NCBI GenBank assembly: GCA_017505635.1
Contig: JAFVOU010000046.1
Location: forward strand, 62,001-126,000
Length of the DNA: 64,000 bases
Origin: Oscillospiraceae bacterium
GTDB lineage: Bacteria > Bacillota > Clostridia > Oscillospirales > Ruminococcaceae
Direction: 5' to 3'
Positions 34,391 to 39,419 of the stretch are shown piece after piece. Made by a program: the position numbers and the translations under genes. The notes under the pieces were generated by a model. The model saw nothing but the letters and a program-made list of their open reading frames with translations, made no database searches and was not told the origin of the DNA. Numbering within the stretch: the stretch's first letter is position 1; each line of letters starts with the position of its first letter.

Positions 34391-34406
34391 TTGCAGTTGA
34401 CTGCAA
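34391..34406. promoter_or_regulatory. Element palindrome copy 2 (TTGCAGT-TG-ACTGCAA)
   Basis: Exactly the same 16 bases as copy 1, in a non-coding region about 285 bases downstream of the sigma-like gene. Confidence 0.6.
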
Positions 34407-34649
34407 CAGCAAAAAAACAAAAACAGCGGTTTTATATTATAAGCCTACACCCTTACATCAAAAACACCAAAACTGTTGAAAATTACGTCAAAACAGCGCA
34501 TTTTATAGCAGTTTTTATATCAAAACAATGTGTTTTCGAGTATTTTTATAATTGTTCATTCCCCTAAAAGCACAAAAACACCGCTGTATTTGGTAGCTAC
34601 AGCGGCATTTTATAGATATAAGGGTTGTAACCTTTGGTTGTTCGGGGAG

Positions 34650-34677
34650 TGTAAAACAGCGGTTATTTTGCCGCTGT
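34650..34677 (-). terminator. Terminator of the leftward small-protein operon
   Basis: Minus-strand ACAGCGG / CCGCTGT hairpin followed by TTTTAC. Confidence 0.6.
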
Positions 34678-34730
34678 GTGTCAGGGGTTGTACACATCAT
34701 TATATTGCGGTCACACCCCTAAATTTAGCT

Positions 34731-35006
34731 TTAAGCAAGCACAAAACGCTTTGTGACAGTCTGTTTAAGATACTGATTGTACAGTTCAGAATGTGTCTTT
34801 TTAAAAGCTACGCTGTCAAATCTGCTGCTTGTAACCTCTTTATATGTAACCTTGAACACATCAACATTTAAAGTGTCAATCTGAGCAGCGGTCATATAGC
34901 TTTTGATTTCATCCTGCAGGCTGTCAATTTCGTTCTGCAGTTCGTCCTGCATTATTTTAAGTTCTTTCAACTCACGGAGCTTTATATTAAGTTCTGTATT
35001 ACTCAT
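34731..35006 (-). CDS. Small coiled-coil protein of mobile elements
   Basis: A 91-residue protein. Residues 5-40 form a coiled coil (L-K-E-L-K-I-M-Q-D-E-L-Q-N-E-I-D-S-L). The rest contains V-T-S-S-R-F-D-S-V-A-F-K-K and a final T-V-T-K-R-F, a pattern I associate with short conserved proteins of Firmicute plasmids and islands. No function known. ATG at 35006 follows AGAGGTACATT. Last gene of a leftward run of four tiny genes. Confidence 0.7.
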   Translation of the reverse strand: MSNTELNIKLRELKELKIMQDELQNEIDSLQDEIKSYMTAAQIDTLNVDVFKVTYKEVTSSRFDSVAFKKTHSELYNQYLKQTVTKRFVLA

Positions 35007-35015
35007 AATGTACCT

Positions 35016-35237
35016 CTATTTCAAACCTTTTTTGTATGTATCAAGCATTATTGTGTGCTGTTCTCTGAGTTCATCGTGTATTCTTTCCAAGTGCATACAA
35101 GCGGCATAAAGGCCCTCAGGAATAACCAGCACATTTGTGATATCTTCTATACAACGTTGAACGCAACATATATTATATTTTAAACCGTCAAGCTCTAAAA
35201 TAAGCTTTTCTATTTTATCTAAAGTTTCCATATTCAT
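35016..35237 (-). CDS. Small element protein, paralogue of its upstream neighbour
   Basis: A 73-residue acidic, helical protein with three cysteines (C-C-V-Q-R-C). It aligns by eye with the preceding 77-residue protein: a leucine/asparagine/cysteine segment, then a proline, then G-x-x-x-x-C and L-E/D-x-I-x-x-x-L-R-x-Q and a Y-K tail. ATG at 35237 overlaps the upstream stop (ATGA) and follows GGGGGG. Function unknown. Confidence 0.65.
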   Translation of the reverse strand: MNMETLDKIEKLILELDGLKYNICCVQRCIEDITNVLVIPEGLYAACMHLERIHDELREQHTIMLDTYKKGLK

Positions 35238-35467
35238 TGTTTGCCCCCCTTTTTTAACGCTATATACTGCTCAAATATGCTGTCATACTGTTTACGCAGT
35301 TTCTTTGTTATATTGTCCAATGTTGTGCAAACACAGAATATACCGTCTTTTATTGTTTCATCCGGAATAAGCGGTGATATGCCGCTGTGGACACAGTTTA
35401 AATTGGCGGCTACACACTCCAATTCATACAGCGCAAAATCCATATCCATAATATCGGTTTTGTCCAT
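35234..35467 (-). CDS. Small element protein, paralogue of its downstream neighbour
   Basis: A 77-residue protein with N-L-N-C-V-H, I-P-D-E-T-I-K-D-G-I-F-C-V-C and L-R-K-Q-Y-D. Its similarity to the 73-residue neighbour suggests duplication and perhaps a hetero-oligomer. ATG at 35467 follows AAGAGGTAAAATT. It is separated from the 32-codon frame upstream by about 80 bases that contain a rightward promoter candidate. No domain recognised. Confidence 0.65.
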   Translation of the reverse strand: MDKTDIMDMDFALYELECVAANLNCVHSGISPLIPDETIKDGIFCVCTTLDNITKKLRKQYDSIFEQYIALKKGGKQ

Positions 35468-35478
35468 AATTTTACCTC

Positions 35479-35583
35479 TTTACTTTCGTGTAGTGATTTT
35501 GTATAATAGAGGTAAGCAAGGGGGCATATTGCGTAACGCCTTGTAGCTTATCGACTTACTGTTGCCGCAGTAAGTCTTTTTTT
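35479..35583 (+). ncRNA. Candidate small RNA, antisense to the leftward operon leader
   Basis: A rightward promoter TTTACT (35479-35484), 17-base spacer, TATAAT (35502-35507) leads into about 70 bases with two hairpins: TAAGC-AAGG / CCTT-gta-GCTTA, then GACTTACTG / CAGTAAGTC followed by seven T. No ORF with a ribosome site lies in it. It would be complementary to the leftward mRNA between its first two frames. Caution: the T-run coincides with lysine codons of the 32-codon frame on the other strand. Confidence 0.4.
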
Positions 35584-35646
35584 ATACTCGTTAAAGTATT
35601 TCTGCTTTTCTGCCCTGGTGAGCTTTGCAAACTGTTTGCAGGTCAC
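35548..35646 (-). CDS. Possible 32-residue protein, first of the leftward operon
   Basis: GTG at 35646 follows GGGGGTGAGACA. The product contains F-A-K-L-T-R-A-E-K-Q-K-Y-F-N-E-Y and a basic end, a plausible helical small protein. It lies directly behind the leftward promoter at 35721-35749. The small size means coding capacity is uncertain. Confidence 0.4.
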   Translation of the reverse strand: MTCKQFAKLTRAEKQKYFNEYKKRLTAATVSR

Positions 35647-35720
35647 TGTCTCACCCCCTTTGCTATGTAATTGTTAACTCCTTTCTTTAGGTTTTGCCCC
35701 TTGCTTATCTCTATGTCTAT

Positions 35721-35826
35721 ATTATACTATACTTGTGTAAGTATATCAATGCACACAATCACTAATCTTGTGCAAGTATATTTGTGCAACTTTATACTTG
35801 TACAAGTATAGATTATGTGATATAAT
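35721..35826. promoter_or_regulatory. Divergent promoters with three 18-bp palindromic operators
   Basis: Three copies of TATACTTGTRYAAGTATA-like palindromes lie at 35728-35745, 35763-35780 (one arm weaker) and 35793-35810. Copy 1 fills the 17-base spacer of a leftward promoter (TTGATA 35749-35744, TATAAT 35726-35721). Copy 3 overlaps the -35 of a rightward promoter (TTGTAC 35798-35803, TATAAT 35821-35826). The rightward promoter drives the ribbon-helix-helix-like gene, the natural candidate for the binding protein. Confidence 0.72.
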
Positions 35827-35853
35827 ATATGTACAATGAAAGAGGTGTATCAA

Positions 35854-36051
35854 ATGGGAAACGCTGCAACAAAAGCAAAAAACAAATACAATGAAGAAAA
35901 CTACGAAAGAATAGCATTGTCCGTAAAAAAAGGCGGTAAATCTCTTATACAATCTGCTGCCGCTGCCAAAGGTGAAACAATCAACGGATATATAAAAACC
36001 GCCATAAAAGCCAAAATTAATGCGGACACCGGCAACGATATAGACCTTTAA
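35854..36051 (+). CDS. Ribbon-helix-helix-like small regulator
   Basis: A 65-residue protein with the pattern of Arc/CopG-type DNA-binding proteins: a short beta-strand region (Y-E-R-I-A-L-S-V-K-K-G-G-K) followed by two helices (L-I-Q-S-A-A-A-A-K-G and E-T-I-N-G-Y-I-K-T-A-I-K-A-K). ATG at 35854 follows GAGGTG; an ATG 18 bases upstream precedes the ribosome site. Three palindromic operators in its promoter suggest autoregulation and control of the divergent operon. Followed by its own terminator. Confidence 0.75.
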   Translation: MGNAATKAKNKYNEENYERIALSVKKGGKSLIQSAAAAKGETINGYIKTAIKAKINADTGNDIDL

Positions 36052-36105
36052 TAACTCAGCAGCTTCGGCCGCAGCGCACATCAGGGCGCAATATATCAGT
36101 TTTTG

Positions 36106-36143
36106 AGAGAGCTTTATATTTAATATATAAGGCTCTTTCCTTT
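36106..36143 (+). terminator. Terminator of the ribbon-helix-helix-like gene
   Basis: AGAGC-t-TTATAT / ATATAA-g-GCTCT stem followed by TTTCCTTTTT. Confidence 0.7.
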
Positions 36144-36504
36144 TTATTGGAATATTTCCCTTTTCACCTATATAAAAACAAAACAGCGGCAAAATAGCCG
36201 CTGCTGTGATGTATTTATTATATCTGCAGATACCTTAAAATTACATTTTAACTTGCCTGCAACTTGCTGAAAAATCGTTTTGCAGTCAACTGCAATTCAG
36301 CATAAAACTGCTGCTCCGCTCACCCTTGAACTAAAAAACTTAAAAAAGCTATGAAATAAATTTTTTCTGATTCTGCCGCTGTTTTATATAGGTGTGCTAT
36401 AGGTCAGTTTTGTATAAAATATACTATTTGTAAAACGGATTATCTTCAATCTATACAAATGTTGTCGTCTATGTTGTCAAAACTTTACAATATGTTATAT
36501 TCTG
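36144..36504. other. Non-coding stretch with palindrome copy 3
   Basis: No gene supported. It contains a CAGCGGC/GCCGCTG hairpin (about 36182-36207), palindrome copy 3 at 36280-36295 and A/T-rich DNA leading to the DUF3800 promoter. Confidence 0.6.
36280..36295. promoter_or_regulatory. Element palindrome copy 3 (inverted: TTGCAGT-CA-ACTGCAA)
   Basis: The same 16-bp palindrome as at 33439 and 34391 but with the central dinucleotide inverted, so in the opposite orientation. It lies about 225 bases before the DUF3800 promoter. Confidence 0.6.
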
Positions 36505-36533
36505 TTGACTTTGCCGGCAAAGTTGCATATAAT
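36505..36533 (+). promoter_or_regulatory. DUF3800 unit promoter with palindromic operator in the spacer
   Basis: TTGACT (36505-36510), 17-base spacer, TATAAT (36528-36533). The spacer contains most of the perfect 16-bp palindrome ACTTTGCCGGCAAAGT (36508-36523), a likely repressor site. Transcription would start near 36540. Confidence 0.8.
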
Positions 36534-36539
36534 AAAATT

Positions 36540-36636
36540 GCAGGTAGGAATACGCTGTATACCCGAGTCACCGAACTAACGTTTAAGCGGCATGTAATGT
36601 CGTCGGCCTTGGGGACCGCCTTTATGGCGGTTTTTT
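36540..36636 (+). ncRNA. Structured leader RNA of the DUF3800 gene, ending in an intrinsic terminator
   Basis: About 97 nt lie between the promoter and a terminator ACCGCC-tttat-GGCGGT-TTTTT (36615-36636), which ends just before the DUF3800 ribosome site. Pairings visible: GGTA/TACC with inner TAC/GTA (36543-36563), and CCGA (36563-36566) with TCGG (36603-36606) enclosing CCG/CGG. Comparative work by Weinberg and colleagues (2017) described several RNA motifs named for lying upstream of DUF3800 genes. I believe this belongs with them but cannot assign a class. Most transcripts should end here, yielding a free RNA. Confidence 0.65.
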
Positions 36637-36652
36637 CTTTATAGGAGATTGT

Positions 36653-37381
36653 ATGAATATTTTTGTTTATTCTGACGAATCAGGCGTTTTTGACGTTGAC
36701 CACAATCAAATATATGTATTTGCGGGGGTAATATACCTTTCGGAAACGGAAAGAGATATTGCGACAAGAAAATATGTTAATGTAGAAAATGTTATTTATA
36801 ACATAACACATATACGCAAATCTACGGAGCTTAAAGCAAGTTTATTATCTAATAAGTTAAAGGACAAGATTAGACGTTCACTCAACAATACATACAAATT
36901 TGCAGTCATCATCAAGCAAGATAAAGTTGAAAAACGTATTTTTGCAAGCAAATATGACAAGCAAAGATATTTAGACTTTGCCTATAAAATCGGATTAAAA
37001 CGATTCTTTCAAGAACTTATTAAAACTGGCAAAATAAATCCTGATGAAGTAGAAAATCTTTATGTTTATGTTGATGAACATACTACAGCAACAAACGGCA
37101 GATATGAATTACAGAAAACCTTAGAAAAAGAATTTAAAAAAGGCATGCTCAATTATGAGTATAACGTATTTCACAAGCCAATTTTTACAAAAATTAAAAA
37201 GGTTGAGGTTATATTTTGTAATTCACAGTCTACAACGTTAATTAGAGCTGCAGATATTATAGCAAATAACGTATTTTACAAAGCTAAAAATGGACTTGCC
37301 ATAGATATTCCAAATATGGTGGCTACATATATGCCTAACGATATGACTATCTGTACAAAAGGTATTAAAACAACACAATAA
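36653..37381 (+). CDS. DUF3800 protein (RNase H-like fold), element cargo
   Basis: A 242-residue protein of the DUF3800 family. Acidic residues suggesting an RNase H-fold active site are visible: D8 and E9 in Y-S-D-E-S-G, E59 in E-L-K, D141 and E142 in Y-V-D-E-H, and D201 in R-A-A-D-I-I-A-N. No known substrate. ATG at 36653 follows TAGGAG, located after the leader terminator, so expression needs read-through. It sits at the right end of the element beside the attachment repeat, a typical cargo position, which makes a defence or anti-competitor function plausible but unproven. Confidence 0.85.
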   Translation: MNIFVYSDESGVFDVDHNQIYVFAGVIYLSETERDIATRKYVNVENVIYNITHIRKSTELKASLLSNKLKDKIRRSLNNTYKFAVIIKQDKVEKRIFASKYDKQRYLDFAYKIGLKRFFQELIKTGKINPDEVENLYVYVDEHTTATNGRYELQKTLEKEFKKGMLNYEYNVFHKPIFTKIKKVEVIFCNSQSTTLIRAADIIANNVFYKAKNGLAIDIPNMVATYMPNDMTICTKGIKTTQ

Positions 37382-37387
37382 ATTATT

Positions 37388-37419
37388 AAAGCAGCGGAAA
37401 TAAAAAGCCGCTGCTTTTT
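37388..37419 (+). terminator. Terminator of the DUF3800 gene
   Basis: AAAGCAGCGG / CCGCTGCTTT stem followed by TT. Confidence 0.8.
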
Positions 37420-37491
37420 CTTATGTTTGAGCAGCGGTTAATGTATTATAGTTGCAAAACTTAATATTTGTAATAAATTGTATAAAATTCA

Positions 37492-37514
37492 GGTATAACT
37501 TTAGGTATAACTTT
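37492..37514. repeat. Right integrase arm-type site (2 x GGTATAACTTT)
   Basis: Identical 23 bp to 29956-29978, here about 96 bp inside the right attachment repeat. Confidence 0.65.
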
Positions 37515-37579
37515 TTGCGCATTTTTGCGTTATTTTCCGTATTTTTGCGCTACGGCACAAAAAGAAATATAAAAACAAA

Positions 37580-37621
37580 AAACCTCGAAAAACCGCAGTA
37601 TTACTGGATTTTTCAAGGTTT
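37580..37621 (-). terminator. Terminator of tRNA-Thr, reconstituted by the element
   Basis: Minus-strand AAACCTTGAAAA / TTTTTCgAGGTTT hairpin followed by TTTTGTTTTT. The tRNA-proximal arm is in the 62-bp repeat; the distal arm is element DNA of different loop sequence. Confidence 0.72.
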
Positions 37622-37671
37622 CTTTTTGGAGCTGATAAGCGGATTCGAACCGCCGACCTCTTCCTTACCAA
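37610..37671. repeat. Right attachment repeat (62 bp)
   Basis: Identical to 29840-29901 and continuous with the intact tRNA-Thr to its right. Confidence 0.95.
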
Positions 37672-37702
37672 GGAAGTGCTCTGCCTGCTGAGCTATATCA
37701 GC
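37627..37702 (-). tRNA. tRNA-Thr (anticodon GGT), insertion target of the element
   Basis: A 76-nt tRNA with encoded CCA. Acceptor GCTGATA/TATCAGC, anticodon stem CTTCC/GGAAG with loop TTGGTAA giving GGT, T-arm GGCGG-TTCGAAT-CCGC. Its 3' 45 bases are supplied by the element's repeat, which keeps it functional. Confidence 0.96.
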
Positions 37703-37715
37703 ACCTTATTTACAG

Positions 37716-37747
37716 AAAAAGCAACTACCCACTGGATAGTTGCTTTT
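37716..37747 (-). terminator. Hairpin between tRNA-Asp and tRNA-Thr
   Basis: AAAAGCAACTA / TAGTTGCTTTT with a 9-base loop; on the minus strand T-rich DNA follows, so it can terminate after tRNA-Asp. Confidence 0.65.
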
Positions 37748-37751
37748 CTTA

Positions 37752-37828
37752 TGGCGACCCGAATGGGGCTCGAACCCACGACCTCTAGCGTGACAGGCTA
37801 GCGTTCTAACCAACTGAACTACCGGGCC
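37752..37828 (-). tRNA. tRNA-Asp (anticodon GTC)
   Basis: A 77-nt tRNA with encoded CCA. Acceptor GGCCCGG paired with 3' TCGGGTC, discriminator G, anticodon stem CTAGC/GCTAG with loop CTGTCAC giving GTC. Confidence 0.95.
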
Positions 37829-37847
37829 ATAGCAACTGTAAACAATT

Positions 37848-37923
<76 letters not shown>

Positions 37924-38009
37924 TTACAAGTTGCTAAATTATTATATAACACAGACCGCCTGTTGTCAAGGATTATTTTAAAATATTTTGTCGTTTTATA
38001 CAGAAAAAC

Positions 38010-38043
38010 AAAAAGCACAGTATCGTTCAGAACTGTGCTTTTG
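38010..38043 (-). terminator. Terminator of the MFS gene
   Basis: AAAAGCACAGT / ACTGTGCTTTT with a 10-base loop; minus-strand TTTTTGTTTTT follows. Confidence 0.8.
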
Positions 38044-38048
38044 ATAAA

Positions 38049-39293
38049 TTATACATCACGGTTATAAAGCGGTTTAACTTCATTTCTGTGACGGAACATT
38101 ATAAGATAAATTGCCGTGATATTAAGCATCATCATTCCCAGCAGAACTGTTCTTTCGGGCAGAAATTCACCAAGAGAACCTGCAACAAGCTGTCCTGTAA
38201 GGGTGCCCATTGTGGTTATCATCTGAAAAGTTCCGTTAAAACGTCCGCGCACTGTGTCAGGCACATAGCTTTGTGTTGCAGAAATGCGTATGTTGAAACT
38301 TGTAACACTGATTATGCCAACAAGGAAGAACACCACAAACATAACCGGCACAGGCAGCCACAGCTTTATTCCGTCGCTGGTTGCACAGGCAAAATAAACA
38401 CAGATTGCTATTAAAAACTTTTTATCTGCGGGATATTTGTATTTATAGTGTATAAGGCCGCCCACAAAACGCCCTGCAAGCCCTGTTGTTGTGATAAGGG
38501 TATACAAAGTTATAACGTCTATGGCTATATGGCTGAAAAGATGAGCATTGTTTTTAAAAAACGGAAGCAGCATGGTGTTCATAACACCGCCTGCCATATT
38601 GCACACAAAAAAGTAGCTTGTTATAACTATCAGTGCCTTCTCGCTTTTCATATATTTGAATCCCTGACGGAAATCATCTATATACTGTTTAATATTTGTG
38701 CTTTTAGTATTGTCTCTTCCCTCTTCGCTGTGTTTAATCTGTGTTTCAAAGATTGCGGCAACAAGGAAGGTTGCGCTGTTAAACAGAAACAGCGGTGCAA
38801 GTGTGCCCAATGCATTGTAAACCGCTGCGGCTACAGGTGTCATAAAAGATGCCAGCGGCATAAGCATACTGGAAATTGAATAAGCCTTGCGGAAATTGCC
38901 CTTGCTGATAAGGTTTGGATAAAAACTTTCGTAGGCAACGGTGTATATGCCGTCGATGCTGCCTATAAGCAGACACACCGCTAACATTACAACAAAGTTA
39001 AAGTGGTCCGCATTAAGTGCAAGGAATATAAACAGATATATGGTTGCCGAGATAAAGTCCAGCGTATAGATTATTTTACGGCGGGGAAAGCGGTCAACGA
39101 TAGGGCCTGCCATAAGCGGTGCAATAATTTTTGGCATATTGTAAAATACCATAAACAATGAATACAGAAATGTGGAATTTGTTTTTTCCAGTACCAGCAG
39201 ACCTATGGCAAAGCCTGACACCATATTGCCAAGCATTGATATTGCCGAACCTATGGTTATTATAGTAAAATTTTTAGTCCACAATTTTTGCAA
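38049..39293 (-). CDS. Major facilitator superfamily transporter (MFS_3-like exporter)
   Basis: A 414-residue, 12-helix MFS protein. G-P-I-V-D-R-F-P-R-R-K in the loop after helix 2 is the MFS motif A variant. Overall layout resembles the MFS_3 enterobactin/macrolide exporter branch, but the substrate is unknown. The start appears to be TTG at 39293, eight bases after AGAAGG; no in-frame ATG with a ribosome site precedes it. A 12-codon minicistron (ATG at about 39316) overlaps this start out of frame and might couple translation. Confidence 0.85.
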   Translation of the reverse strand: MQKLWTKNFTIITIGSAISMLGNMVSGFAIGLLVLEKTNSTFLYSLFMVFYNMPKIIAPLMAGPIVDRFPRRKIIYTLDFISATIYLFIFLALNADHFNFVVMLAVCLLIGSIDGIYTVAYESFYPNLISKGNFRKAYSISSMLMPLASFMTPVAAAVYNALGTLAPLFLFNSATFLVAAIFETQIKHSEEGRDNTKSTNIKQYIDDFRQGFKYMKSEKALIVITSYFFVCNMAGGVMNTMLLPFFKNNAHLFSHIAIDVITLYTLITTTGLAGRFVGGLIHYKYKYPADKKFLIAICVYFACATSDGIKLWLPVPVMFVVFFLVGIISVTSFNIRISATQSYVPDTVRGRFNGTFQMITTMGTLTGQLVAGSLGEFLPERTVLLGMMMLNITAIYLIMFRHRNEVKPLYNRDV

Positions 39294-39371
39294 AACAGTC
39301 GCCTTCTTCCATTTTTATGTACCCAATTTATCATACTCCGAATTTATTAAATTGTAAACAATCTTAAACTA

Positions 39372-39404
39372 AAATAAAACGGCCGTGTACACAAGTACAC
39401 GGCC
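39372..39404 (-). terminator. Terminator of the sodium symporter gene
   Basis: GGCCGTGTAC / GTACACGGCC hairpin with a 4-base loop; minus-strand GTTTTATTTT follows. Confidence 0.8.
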
Positions 39405-39419
39405 TGTTGCTTTTTTCAA

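Larger units (their letters stand above)
34263..34730. other. Non-coding stretch with hairpins and palindrome copy 2
   Basis: No convincing gene. It holds palindrome copy 2 (34391-34406), a stem CCGCTGTA/TACAGCGG at 34581-34605 followed by CATTTTAT, and the terminator of the leftward operon at 34650-34677. Several CAGCGG/CCGCTG words occur. Confidence 0.6.
29840..37671. mobile_element. 7.8-kb integrative element in tRNA-Thr (satellite or mini-integrative element)
   Basis: Identical 62-bp direct repeats at 29840-29901 and 37610-37671 bound the element (7,770 bp plus one repeat). The right repeat lies within an intact tRNA-Thr; the left one is the displaced 3' tRNA fragment and its terminator. 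A tyrosine integrase gene sits beside the left repeat, and 23-bp duplicated arm-type sites lie inside both ends. Contents: integrase, XRE repressor, a divergent early operon, a leftward operon of tiny proteins, a ribbon-helix-helix-like regulator and a DUF3800 cargo gene with a leader RNA. No capsid, terminase, lysis, relaxase or conjugation genes are visible, so mobility probably needs a helper. Architecture recalls phage-inducible islands. Confidence 0.9.

Noticed and set aside
35746..36192. 148-codon leftward frame across the ribbon-helix-helix-like gene
   Set aside because: It spans operators, a promoter and a terminator of the other strand and has no ribosome site.
36540..37381. Type III toxin-antitoxin (ToxIN-like) interpretation of the DUF3800 unit
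   Set aside because: The leader has no tandem antitoxin RNA repeats and the protein is an RNase-H-fold DUF3800, not a ToxN/AbiQ endoribonuclease.
29840..37671. Complete prophage
   Set aside because: No terminase, portal, capsid, tail or lysis genes and only 7.8 kb; a satellite or integrative element fits better.
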